Source: JALZDI01 sp965653225
GTDB taxonomy: Bacteria; Actinomycetota; Actinomycetes; Propionibacteriales; Nocardioidaceae
Direction: 5' to 3'
NCBI GenBank assembly: GCA_965653225.1
Contig: CBFGZI010000002.1
Span: 1-64,000 of the forward strand
Length of the DNA: 64,000 nt
Shown: positions 25,307 through 33,526 of the stretch, in pieces
How positions within the stretch are numbered: the first letter of the stretch is position 1
How the letters are laid out: every line of letters begins with the position of its first letter
Position numbers and translations under genes: made by a program
The notes under the pieces: generated by a model
Databases searched by the model: none
What the model was told of the DNA's origin: nothing
Seen by the model: only the letters and a program-made list of their open reading frames with translations

Positions 25307-26416
25307 TCAGACCAGGCCGGCCGCACGCGCGGCGGAGTCGACGTCGGCGTCGACGACGGTGTCGACGATGTGGTCGTAGGAGGACAGCGCGGTGTCGACG
25401 TCCTTCAGCCCGTGGCCGGTCACGGTCACGACCACGGTCTGCCCGCGGTCGACGAGACCTTGCTCGATGCTGGCCAGCAGCCCGGCGACACCGGCCGCGG
25501 AGGCCGGTTCGACGAACACGCCGTCGTGCGCGGCCAGACGTCCTTGCGCGGCAAGGATCTGCGCGTCGGTCACCGCGTCGATGCGGCCGCCGGACTCGTC
25601 GCGGGCCTGCTCGGCGAGCTTCCACGACGCCGGGTTGCCGATCCGGATCGCGGTCGCGACCGTGTCGGGATCGCGCACTACCTCGCCGCGCACGATGGGT
25701 GCCGCACCGGCGGCCTGGAAACCCCACATCCGCGGCCGTGAATTGGCCGTCCCGTCGGCGGCGTACTCGCAGTAGCCACGCCAGTAGGCGGTGATGTTGC
25801 CGGCGTTGCCCACCGGCAGCACGTGCACGTCGGGCGCCCGGCCGAGGAAGTCCACAACCTCGAAGGCGGCGGTCTTCTGGCCCTCCAGCCGCATCGGGTT
25901 GACCGAGTTGACCAGTGACACCGGATACGCGTCCGCCAGGCCGCGCGCGATGTGCAGGCACTCGTCGAAGCCGCCACGGACCTGCACGATCGCCGCGCCG
26001 TGCAGAACAGCCTGCGCCATCTTGCCGGCGGCGATGCGTCCCTGCGGCACCAGCACGACCGGCGTCAGCCGGGCCCGCGCGGCGTAGGCAGCCATCGACG
26101 CCGAGGTGTTCCCGGTCGAGGCGCACGCGACCGCCTTCGCGCCCTCGGCCGCCGCTGCCGAGATCGCGACGGTCATGCCGCGGTCCTTGAACGAGCCGGT
26201 CGGGTTGTCGCCCTCGACCTTCAGCCACACCTCGCACCCGGTCAGCTCGGACAGCCACGGCGAGGCCACCAGCGGGGTCCCGCCCTCGCGCAGCGTCACC
26301 ACGGGTCCGTCCGCACCCAGCGGCAGCCGCGACCGGTACTCCTCGATGACCCCACGCCACTGGTGGGTGCCCGGACTCGCTCCGGTGCCGGCTCCCTCGT
26401 TGGCTCCCGGGCTCAC
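25307..26416 (-). CDS. thrC: Threonine synthase
   Basis: 369 residues, PLP fold type II; converts O-phosphohomoserine to threonine. The PLP lysine is in NPTGSFKDRGM, with the phosphate-binding STGNTSASMAAYA and the LPVGNAGNITAYW loop. It is the short actinobacterial class without the long N-terminal domain. GTG 26416 overlaps the hom stop as GTGA, so the two are translationally coupled. Confidence 0.95.
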   Translation of the reverse strand: MSPGANEGAGTGASPGTHQWRGVIEEYRSRLPLGADGPVVTLREGGTPLVASPWLSELTGCEVWLKVEGDNPTGSFKDRGMTVAISAAAAEGAKAVACASTGNTSASMAAYAARARLTPVVLVPQGRIAAGKMAQAVLHGAAIVQVRGGFDECLHIARGLADAYPVSLVNSVNPMRLEGQKTAAFEVVDFLGRAPDVHVLPVGNAGNITAYWRGYCEYAADGTANSRPRMWGFQAAGAAPIVRGEVVRDPDTVATAIRIGNPASWKLAEQARDESGGRIDAVTDAQILAAQGRLAAHDGVFVEPASAAGVAGLLASIEQGLVDRGQTVVVTVTGHGLKDVDTALSSYDHIVDTVVDADVDSAARAAGLV

Positions 26417-27717
26417 TCCGGGTCTCCCTCCACCCGCATCACCGAGGTGACGTCGCGCACCATGTCGAGCTCGCGCAGCCGCTCGACCGTCGCGGCCAGC
26501 GCCGCGTCGGTGGCGGTGTGGCTGACGATCACCAGCTGTGCGTCCTGGCCCCGGCCCTCCTGGCGCACGGTCTGGATGGACACGTCGTGCTCGGCGAACT
26601 CGTGCGCCACGGTCGCCAGCACGCCCGCGCGGTCGTCGACGTCGAGCGCGATGTGGTAGCGGGTGCGGGTCCGCCCCATGGGCAGGACCTCGCGCTGGGT
26701 GTAGGTCGACTCCCCTGCCCCGCGCACGTCCTGCAGGCGGTTGCGCGCGACGCTGACCAGGTCGCCGAGCACCGCACTGGCGGTGGGCGCACCTCCCGCA
26801 CCCGGACCGTAGAACATCAGCTGGCCGGCGGCCTCGCTCTCGACGAAGACCGCGTTGAAGGCCTCGCGCACGCTGGCCAGCGGATGGGTGCGCGGGATCA
26901 TCGCCGGGTGCACGCGGGCCGACACCGCCTCGCCCTCGGGCCCCCGGACGAGGTCGCAGATGGCCAGCAGCTTGACCACGCTGCCCATCTCCTGTGCGGA
27001 GGCGACGTCGGTGGCGGTCACGTCGGTGATGCCCTCGCGGTGCACGTCGGCGGCAGTCACGCGGGTGTGGAACGCCAGGCTGGCAAGGATCGCGGCCTTC
27101 GCGGCGGCGTCGAAGCCCTCGATGTCGGCGGTGGGGTCCGCCTCGGCGTACCCGAGCTGCTGGGCCTCCTCGAGTGCCTCGGAGAAGCCGGTGCCGTTGG
27201 CGTCCATGCGGTCGAGCACGAAGTTGGTGGTGCCGTTGACGATGCCGAGGACGCGGGTGACCCGGTCACCGGCCAGCGACTCGCGCAGCGGCCGCAGGAT
27301 CGGGATGGCGCCGGCGACCGCGGCCTCGAAGTAGAGGTCGCGCCCCGCCTTCTCGGCCGCGGCGAACAGCGTCGCGCCGTCCTCGGCCAGAAGCGCCTTG
27401 TTCGCGGTCACCACGGACGCGCCGTGCTCGAGGGCGGTCAGGATCAGCGACCGTGCCGGCTCGAGCCCTCCGACCACCTCGACCACCAGGTCGACGTCGT
27501 CGCGCGTGACCAGCGCGTGTGCGTCGGTCGTGAACAGCGCCGGGTCAACGGGCACGTCGCGGCGCCGCCCCTCACGGCGTACGGCGACGCCGGCCAGCTC
27601 GACCGGAGCGCCGACCCGGGCGGCGAGGTCGTCGGCCTGCTCCACCAGGATGCGAGCCACCTCGCTACCGACGACACCGCAGCCGAGCAGTGCCACTCGC
27701 AGGCTGCGCCGGCTCAT
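26413..27717 (-). CDS. hom: Homoserine dehydrogenase with ACT domain
   Basis: 434 residues. The N-terminal Rossmann motif is LLGCGVVGSEVA; the catalytic region has GIVNGTTNFVLDRM and EEAQQLGYAEADPTADIEG. The C-terminal ~80 residues form an ACT domain (YHIALDVDDRAGVLATVAHEF), so threonine feedback is likely. ATG 27717 has GGAAGGTGGGGAG upstream. lysA ends 34 bp before it, so lysine and threonine branches may be co-transcribed. Confidence 0.96.
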   Translation of the reverse strand: MSRRSLRVALLGCGVVGSEVARILVEQADDLAARVGAPVELAGVAVRREGRRRDVPVDPALFTTDAHALVTRDDVDLVVEVVGGLEPARSLILTALEHGASVVTANKALLAEDGATLFAAAEKAGRDLYFEAAVAGAIPILRPLRESLAGDRVTRVLGIVNGTTNFVLDRMDANGTGFSEALEEAQQLGYAEADPTADIEGFDAAAKAAILASLAFHTRVTAADVHREGITDVTATDVASAQEMGSVVKLLAICDLVRGPEGEAVSARVHPAMIPRTHPLASVREAFNAVFVESEAAGQLMFYGPGAGGAPTASAVLGDLVSVARNRLQDVRGAGESTYTQREVLPMGRTRTRYHIALDVDDRAGVLATVAHEFAEHDVSIQTVRQEGRGQDAQLVIVSHTATDAALAATVERLRELDMVRDVTSVMRVEGDPE

Positions 27718-27751
27718 CTCCCCACCTTCCGTGCTCCTCACGACTTCGGTC

Positions 27752-29149
27752 TCACAGTACGTCCAGCCGCAGCAGGTCCTCCTCGGTCTCCCGGCGTACG
27801 ACCAGCCGGGTCTGCCCGTCGCGGACTGCCACCACCGCGGCCCGCGGCACGTGGTTGTAGTTGCTGGCCATGGAGCGGCAGTACGCACCGGTGCCGGGTA
27901 CGGCGATCAGGTCGCCGACGGTGACGTCGGCACCGACGAACTCGTCCTTGACCACGATGTCGCCGGCCTCGCAGTGCTTGCCCACCAGCCGGCTGAGCAG
28001 CGGAGGACCCTCCGCACTGCGCGACACCAGCGTGCACGCGTAGTCGGCGTCGTACAGGGCGGTTCGGATGTTGTCGCTCATCCCGCCGTCGACGGAGATG
28101 TAGCGCCGGGTGGCCCCGGCGTCGAGCGCGACGTCCTTGACCGTACCGACCCGGTACAGCGTGCACATCGCCGGCCCGACGATCGCGCGGCCGGGCTCGA
28201 TGGACAGCCGGGGTCGCGCCACCTGCCGCTCGCGGCATTCGTGGTCGATGATCTCGCGCAGCCCGTCCGCGAGCTCCTGTGGCGACTGCGGGTCGTCCTG
28301 GCTGGTGTAGGCGATCCCGAAGCCGCCGCCGAGGTCGAGCTCGGGCAGCTCCACGCCGAGCTCGGTGGCGATGCGTGCGTGCAGCGCCAGCACTCTCCGC
28401 GCCGCGACCTCGAAGCCGGACGTGTCGAAGATCTGCGACCCGATGTGGGAGTGCAGGCCCAGCAGCCGCAGCCGGTCGCAGTCGAGCACCCGCGTCACCG
28501 CGGCGAACGCCTCGCCCTCGCCGATCGAGAACCCGAACTTCTGGTCCTCGTGCGCGGTGGCGATGTACTCATGGGTGTGCGCTTCGACGCCCGCCGTGAC
28601 GCGCACCAGCACCGATGCGTGCACGCCGAGCGACTCCGTGAGCGACACCAGGCGGTCGATCTCGAAGAACGAGTCGACGATGATCCGGCCGACCCCGGCC
28701 TTCAGCGCGGCGGTCAGCTCGGCTTCGCTCTTGTTGTTGCCGTGGAACCCGATCAGGGCCGGGTCGACACCGGCGCGCAGCGCCAGCGCGAGCTCGCCGC
28801 CGGAGCACACGTCGAGGCATAGTCCCTCCTCGACCGCCCAGCGCACGACCGCGCTGGCCAGGAACGCCTTGCCGGCGTAGAAGACGTCGAACCCCTCGAA
28901 CGCGTCCCGGAACGCACGCGCCCGGGTGCGGAAGTCGCGCTCGTCCAGCACGTAGGTCGGGGTGCCGAACTCCGCGGCCAGGTCGGTCATGGCCACGCCG
29001 CCGACCTCGACGACGCCGTCGGCGCGTCGCTGCGCCGTCGTCGACCACAGCCCGGGGCTCATCGTATTGACGTCGTCGGGACGAGAAAGCCACGCCGGAC
29101 CGCGGGTTCCCAGGTTGGCGTGCAGCGCCCCTGCCTCATGCGCGCGCAC
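27752..29149 (-). CDS. lysA: Diaminopimelate decarboxylase
   Basis: 465 residues; last step of lysine synthesis. The PLP lysine is in FDVFYAGKAFLA; the glycine loop is LDLGGGFGIAY; the substrate-binding SIEPGRAIVG and the catalytic C-terminal LVGKHCEAGD are present. GTG at 29149 (MRAHEAGALHAN) matches the usual family start and lies 3 bp after argS, so the pair is co-transcribed as in mycobacteria. Confidence 0.96.
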   Translation of the reverse strand: MRAHEAGALHANLGTRGPAWLSRPDDVNTMSPGLWSTTAQRRADGVVEVGGVAMTDLAAEFGTPTYVLDERDFRTRARAFRDAFEGFDVFYAGKAFLASAVVRWAVEEGLCLDVCSGGELALALRAGVDPALIGFHGNNKSEAELTAALKAGVGRIIVDSFFEIDRLVSLTESLGVHASVLVRVTAGVEAHTHEYIATAHEDQKFGFSIGEGEAFAAVTRVLDCDRLRLLGLHSHIGSQIFDTSGFEVAARRVLALHARIATELGVELPELDLGGGFGIAYTSQDDPQSPQELADGLREIIDHECRERQVARPRLSIEPGRAIVGPAMCTLYRVGTVKDVALDAGATRRYISVDGGMSDNIRTALYDADYACTLVSRSAEGPPLLSRLVGKHCEAGDIVVKDEFVGADVTVGDLIAVPGTGAYCRSMASNYNHVPRAAVVAVRDGQTRLVVRRETEEDLLRLDVL

Positions 29150-29152
29150 GGA

Positions 29153-30826
29153 TCACATCCGCTCGGGCGCGTCGACGCCGAGCAGGCCCAGCCCGTTGGC
29201 GAGCACGACCCGCGTCGCCTCCACCAGTAGCAGCCGAGCCGCGTGCACGGGCTCCGGCTGCTCGTCCCCGCGGGGCAGCACCCGGCACTCGTCGTAGAAC
29301 TTGTGGAACGTCGCCGCGGTCGACTCGAGGTAGCGCGCGACGCGGTGCGGCTCACGCAGGGCCGCGGCCTGGGCCACCACCCGCGGGAACTCGCCGAGGG
29401 CACGCAGCAGGTCGCCCTCACGTTCGTGCGCGAGCAGGGCGGGGTCGAAATCGTCGGAGTCGCCGGTGCCGGCCGGGGCGACCCCGAGGTCGGCGGCGTT
29501 GCGCAGGATCGACGACAGCCGCGCGTGGGCGTACTGCACGTAGTAGACGGGGTTGTCGGCGCTCTGCCGGGTCACGACCTCGACGTCGAGCGTCAGTGGC
29601 GAGTCGACCGGGTAGCGGCACAGCGTGTAGCGCAGCGCGTCTACTCCGATCAGGTCGACGATCTCCTGCAGGGTGACGATGCTGCCCGCCCGCTTGGAAA
29701 GACGCACCTCCTCGCCGCCGCGCAGGATCTTGACCAGCTGGCCGATCAGCACCTCGATGTGGGTCGACGGGTCGTCGCCGACGCAGGCGGCCATGGCCCT
29801 GAGCCGCCCGACGTAGCCGTGGTGGTCGGCGCCGAGCAGGTAGATGCACCGGTCGAACCCGCGCTCGCGCTTGTCGACGTAGTAGGCGGTGTCGGACGCG
29901 AAGTAGGTCAGCTCGCCGTTGCTGCGGACCAGCACCCGGTCCTTGTCGTCGCCGAAGTCGGTGGTGCGCATCCACAGCGCACCGTCCTGCTCGTACAGGT
30001 GGCCTTCGGCCTTCAGCCGGTCGAGGCCGTGGTCGACCTTGCCGTCGTCGTGCAGGTGCCGCTCGGAGTACCACACGTCGAAGTGCGTACGGAACGCGTC
30101 GAGCTGCTCGCGCTGCTCGCGCAGCTGGCGGCGGTAACCCTCCTCGATGAACGCCGCGAGCTGCTCTTCCTCGGGCAGGTCGAGGATCGCGGCGTCGTCC
30201 GCGACTATGGCCTCGGCCAGCTCGGCGACGTAGGCCCCGTGGTAGCCGTCCTCGGGAACGGGACGGCCGTTGGCCGCGGCCATGATGGACAGGCCGAACC
30301 TCTCCATCTGGCTGCCGCGGTCGTTGATGTAGAACTCGCGGACCACCCGCGCCCCGGCGGCCTCGAGCACCCGCGCGATCGCGTCACCGACCGCCGCCCA
30401 CCGGGTGTGGCCGAGGTGCAGCGGGCCCGTGGGGTTGGCGGAGATGAACTCGAGGTTGACCGACTCCCCCTCCAGGGCGTCGGAGGTGCCGTAACGGTCG
30501 GCGGCCAGGACGACCTCACGCGCCAGCACACCCTGGGCGGAAGCCTCCACGCGGACGTTGATGAAGCCCGGGCCCGCGACCTCGGCGGCGGAGATGCCCT
30601 CGACCTGCTCCAGGCGGGCGGCGAGCATCGCGGCGAGGTCTGCCGGCTTCATGCCGGCCCGCTTGCCCAGCTGCATCGCGACGTTGGTGGCGTAGTCGCC
30701 GTGCTCCTTGCTCTTGGGCCGCTCCACGCGCACCTCGTCGGGCAGCGCGGGCAGGGTCACCTCGCCGCCGTCGACCAGGGCGGTCAGGGCGTCGAGGATC
30801 GACTGCGAGAGCTGCTCGGGGGTCAC
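29153..30826 (-). CDS. argS: Arginyl-tRNA synthetase
   Basis: 557 residues, class I. HIGH-type motif HLGHTRWAAVGD, N-terminal additional domain up to about residue 100, the VRLSKRAG sequence in place of KMSKS, and a C-terminal DALR anticodon-binding domain (VQYAHARLSSILRNA). GTG at 30826 has no ribosome-binding site, but TAGGCT lies 7 nt upstream, which predicts a leaderless mRNA. A tRNA-Arg gene lies 0.5 kb away. Confidence 0.96.
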   Translation of the reverse strand: MTPEQLSQSILDALTALVDGGEVTLPALPDEVRVERPKSKEHGDYATNVAMQLGKRAGMKPADLAAMLAARLEQVEGISAAEVAGPGFINVRVEASAQGVLAREVVLAADRYGTSDALEGESVNLEFISANPTGPLHLGHTRWAAVGDAIARVLEAAGARVVREFYINDRGSQMERFGLSIMAAANGRPVPEDGYHGAYVAELAEAIVADDAAILDLPEEEQLAAFIEEGYRRQLREQREQLDAFRTHFDVWYSERHLHDDGKVDHGLDRLKAEGHLYEQDGALWMRTTDFGDDKDRVLVRSNGELTYFASDTAYYVDKRERGFDRCIYLLGADHHGYVGRLRAMAACVGDDPSTHIEVLIGQLVKILRGGEEVRLSKRAGSIVTLQEIVDLIGVDALRYTLCRYPVDSPLTLDVEVVTRQSADNPVYYVQYAHARLSSILRNAADLGVAPAGTGDSDDFDPALLAHEREGDLLRALGEFPRVVAQAAALREPHRVARYLESTAATFHKFYDECRVLPRGDEQPEPVHAARLLLVEATRVVLANGLGLLGVDAPERM

Positions 30827-30833
30827 CCGCGAC

Positions 30834-30839
30834 AGCCTA
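30834..30839 (-). promoter_or_regulatory. Leaderless -10 element of argS-lysA
   Basis: TAGGCT on the minus strand, 7 nt before the GTG start of argS. No Shine-Dalgarno sequence is present. Confidence 0.5.
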
Positions 30840-30864
30840 TCTGCGGCGCCGCGTCGTCGAGGCC

Positions 30865-31257
30865 TCAGTCCTGTTCGCGGACGGCGGTGGTGAGGTCGCG
30901 GATCACCTGCACCAGCTCCTCGGGCTGGAACGGCTTGGTGATGTAGGCGTTGACACCGATCTCGCGACCCCGCTGCAGGTCGCCCTCCTGCGCTGCGGCA
31001 CTGACCATCACCAGCGGGATGTGTTGCGTCGCCCGGTTCGCTCGCAGCCGGGCGGCGGTCTCGAAACCGTCCATCCGAGGCATCACCACGTCGAGCGTCA
31101 CCAGGTCAGGCTGGATCTGCTCGATGCGGTCGAGCGCGTCCTGACCGTCCTCGGCAGTGCACACCTCGAAGCCCTCGAGCTCGAGGTTGACACTGATCAG
31201 CTCGCGGATGACCTCGGAGTCGTCGACCACGAGCACGCGAGGGGCAGTGGGTCTCAC
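30865..31257 (-). CDS. Stand-alone response regulator receiver domain (CheY-like)
   Basis: 130 residues, receiver domain only. Asp12/Asp13 form the acidic pocket, Asp56 (LDVVMPRMDG) is the phosphorylation site, Ser86 and Lys108 (ITKPF) complete the switch. There is no DNA-binding or enzymatic output domain and no kinase gene beside it, so its partners are unknown. GTG at 31257 is preceded by TAGCGT at 6 nt, suggesting a leaderless mRNA. It lies 38 bp upstream of argS on the same strand and may be co-transcribed. Confidence 0.9.
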   Translation of the reverse strand: MRPTAPRVLVVDDSEVIRELISVNLELEGFEVCTAEDGQDALDRIEQIQPDLVTLDVVMPRMDGFETAARLRANRATQHIPLVMVSAAAQEGDLQRGREIGVNAYITKPFQPEELVQVIRDLTTAVREQD

Positions 31258-31263
31258 AGCCGC

Positions 31264-31269
31264 ACGCTA
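31264..31269 (-). promoter_or_regulatory. Leaderless -10 element of the receiver gene
   Basis: TAGCGT on the minus strand, exactly 6 nt before the GTG start at 31257. It lies 41 bp from the divergent tRNA-Arg gene. Confidence 0.5.
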
Positions 31270-31309
31270 TCGCGAGTACCCGCTGCTGGTACTGTTTGCC
31301 GCGCCCCGG

Positions 31310-31381
31310 GCCCCCGTAGCTCAGGGGATAGAGCACCCGCCTCCGGAGCGGGGTGCGCAGGTTCGAATCCTGCCGGGGGCA
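31310..31381 (+). tRNA. tRNA-Arg (anticodon CCG)
   Basis: A 72-nt cloverleaf. The acceptor stem GCCCCCG (31310-31316) pairs perfectly with CGGGGGC (31374-31380), discriminator A. D arm GCTC/GAGC, anticodon stem CCCGC/GCGGG with loop CTCCGGA, anticodon CCG reading CGG, T arm GCAGG-TTCGAAT-CCTGC. CCA is not encoded (CAC follows). A strong hairpin terminator follows. Confidence 0.97.
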
Positions 31382-31387
31382 CACACT

Positions 31388-31409
31388 CACGGGGGGCAAG
31401 CCCCCCGTG
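31388..31409 (+). terminator. Terminator of tRNA-Arg
   Basis: A perfect 9-bp stem (CACGGGGGG/CCCCCCGTG) with a CAAG loop, 6 bp after the tRNA. It also lies between converging transcripts (tRNA and the LCP operon). The following 230 bp up to 31639 hold no gene that I can recognise. Confidence 0.75.
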
Positions 31410-31639
31410 TACCCCCCAAAGACCCGCGGCAGGCAAGGGCCCCTCGGCGCGGCCTAGCGTCCGTCGAAGTGAGGTCAATAGCGCACATTCCTACGGACGC
31501 AACGGCCGGCGCTGGCCACGCAACAACCGCGGTCCCACAGCCACCCGACGGGTCGGGACCCCGCCCCTCCTCACTGCCAAGAACCCAGCCACAGACCACC
31601 CGAGCGTTCGCCGGACTCTAAAACCCCCGAGCGCACCCC

Positions 31640-32533
31640 CTAGCAACCGTGGTCGAGCACGCCGTCACCACGGGCGTCCCGGACCAGCCGGTGCAACCGG
31701 TCGAGGTCGGGGTTGACAATGCTGGCTCCCCCGGCCGTCCCGAAGCCTCCGGTGATGCGGCAGTTGCGCACGCCGTTGGGATGGATCGTGAGCATCACCC
31801 GGCCCAGGCGGTACATCTCGGCCGGCGAGAGGTTGCTGTTCATCCGCGAGATGGCCCGCCACATCATCTGCTCGAACTTCCCCGGCTGGTCGGCCAGCGC
31901 TCGCGCGCGCTCGAGCCCGGCCTTGAGGACACGCCCCTGGTTCAGGGTGCGGTCGAAGTCGCCGCCGGGCAGGCCGTGCCGGATGCGGGAGAACCCCAGC
32001 GCGTCCGAGCCGTTCATCCACTGCATGCGCGGCTTGAACGAGTGCCCGAGGTCGTTCATCGCCATGGGCGGACGGACCCGGATGCCGCCGAGCTCGTGGA
32101 TCAGCGAGGCGAAGCCGCCGAAGTCGGTGAGGAAGACATAGTCGAACCGGACGCCAGAGATCTGCTCCACCGTACGCGCGGTCAGCTGCGGCCCGCCGTA
32201 GACCATGGACGCGTTGATCTTGTCGCTGCCGTGTCCGGGGATTGAGACGTAGGAGTCGCGCGGGATGCCGATGATGGTCCCCTGCCCGGTGCGGGTGTTG
32301 ACGCCCACCAGGTGGATCGAGTCGGCGCGACTGTGCGTGATCGACTGTCCCTTGCGGGCGTCGGATCCGAGCGTGAGCAGCCAGATCACGCGTTGCTGCG
32401 TGTCCACGGTCTGGGCGTGCTCGACCTTCAGCAGCGCGAAGTCGGCCGGCTTGTGGGACGAGTCGGGCAGCACGAACGCCACCAGCGTCAGCAGCAGCCC
32501 AAGGCTGAGCCACCGGCGGAGGGTGACCGACAT
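31640..32533 (-). CDS. LytR-CpsA-Psr (LCP) family glycopolymer ligase
   Basis: 297 residues. One N-terminal membrane helix (WLSLGLLLTLVAFVL) then the LCP domain outside: LTLGSDARKG, SRADSIHLVGVN, IGIPRDSYVSIPG, DKINASMVYGG and the FSRIRH segment. The Arg and Asp residues that bind the lipid pyrophosphate are present. Such enzymes attach wall polymers made on undecaprenyl carriers to peptidoglycan. ATG 32533 (GGGGAGG upstream) overlaps the lipoprotein stop by one base; a GTG three bases earlier is possible. It is co-translated with that lipoprotein. Confidence 0.88.
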   Translation of the reverse strand: MSVTLRRWLSLGLLLTLVAFVLPDSSHKPADFALLKVEHAQTVDTQQRVIWLLTLGSDARKGQSITHSRADSIHLVGVNTRTGQGTIIGIPRDSYVSIPGHGSDKINASMVYGGPQLTARTVEQISGVRFDYVFLTDFGGFASLIHELGGIRVRPPMAMNDLGHSFKPRMQWMNGSDALGFSRIRHGLPGGDFDRTLNQGRVLKAGLERARALADQPGKFEQMMWRAISRMNSNLSPAEMYRLGRVMLTIHPNGVRNCRITGGFGTAGGASIVNPDLDRLHRLVRDARGDGVLDHGC

Positions 32534-33327
32534 CACGAACCTCCCCTGCTCTTGCCCTTGTTGTCAGGTTTGCCGCCGGGCTTGGCACCCGACTTGCCCG
32601 CGGTCTTCCCGGCGGACTTGGCACCCGACTTGCCGCCCGGCTTACCGGCAGATCTGCCGCCGGGCTCGGAGTTCGACCTGGTCATCGCGCCGCGGTCGAC
32701 CCATCGGTCCAGCCGGTACCCGAAGATCTTCCAGCCGTGCGACTGCACCTTGGTCAGGTAGACGTCGCCGCGCACGCTGACCTCCGTCCGTTGGCCCGCG
32801 CGCGAGAGGCCCAGCACCCGCACGTTCACGCGTGCCGTCGCGCCGACCACGCGGCCGCGTACGCCGGTGACCGACACACCGACCTGCCGCCGCTCCGGCA
32901 CGACCTGGACGAACGACCCGCCCACCGACTGCAGGGTCAGCAGGTCGGCGTCCTTGTGCGCGGTGGCGGTGATGTCGCGGCCGAACGGCACGAACGCGTC
33001 GCCGTAGGCCTCACGCGGCCACGGACCATTGACGAACCCGGCGTCGATCCAGGCCCGGACCGGCTTGGAGATCGCCCGCAGGGTGCCGCGGCCCCTCGCC
33101 TTGCGAATGTCCCCGGCAACTCGTCGGTAACGCAGCTCGTACGGCGCCGCACGCTCCTGCAGCGACTGCGCGGAGCCGGTCGCGGTGTCTGAGGGCGCAC
33201 CACCTCCCTGGCTCCCCTGCTGGCCCTCGTCGGTGCATCCGGAGAGACCCACCAGTAGCAGCGCCAAAACGGGCAGCACGACCAGCGGAGACGGTGGGGC
33301 GAGCCGGGCTCGCGACGACTTCCACAT
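32533..33327 (-). CDS. Lipoprotein of unknown function with cationic repeat tail
   Basis: 264 residues, not recognised. The N-terminus has a signal with lipobox LSGC (Cys about 25), after a long basic n-region. A central domain of about 180 residues (AAPYELRYRRVAGDIRKARG through KIFGYRLDRWVDRG) looks like a compact alpha/beta fold of the kind seen in secreted NTF2-like proteins, but I cannot assign it. Residues about 220-264 are a Lys/Gly/Ser/Ala tail with SAGK, SGAK and PGGK repeats. Start 33327 is uncertain; 33339 is an alternative. It overlaps the LCP gene, suggesting a wall-polymer role. Confidence 0.7.
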   Translation of the reverse strand: MWKSSRARLAPPSPLVVLPVLALLLVGLSGCTDEGQQGSQGGGAPSDTATGSAQSLQERAAPYELRYRRVAGDIRKARGRGTLRAISKPVRAWIDAGFVNGPWPREAYGDAFVPFGRDITATAHKDADLLTLQSVGGSFVQVVPERRQVGVSVTGVRGRVVGATARVNVRVLGLSRAGQRTEVSVRGDVYLTKVQSHGWKIFGYRLDRWVDRGAMTRSNSEPGGRSAGKPGGKSGAKSAGKTAGKSGAKPGGKPDNKGKSRGGS

Positions 33328-33526
33328 CACGCACAGCATGCCCCGTTCTGCCAGCAGGTCAAGGCAGGCGCTCCGTGGGCCCCTCGGCCGGTAAGGACAC
33401 CCTGGGTACGCCGTAGAGTGAGACCCACGACACCAGGTGTTCCCCGCTACTTTCACGACAGCGGGCCGACTAGCCTTGGCGTCGTAACCGACATACCGCT
33501 GCACTCCGGAAGAGGCGATCGAGGCC

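Noticed and set aside
31310..31640. tRNA-Arg as an integration site for a mobile element
   Set aside because: No integrase, no repeat of the tRNA 3' end, and ordinary chromosomal genes on both sides.
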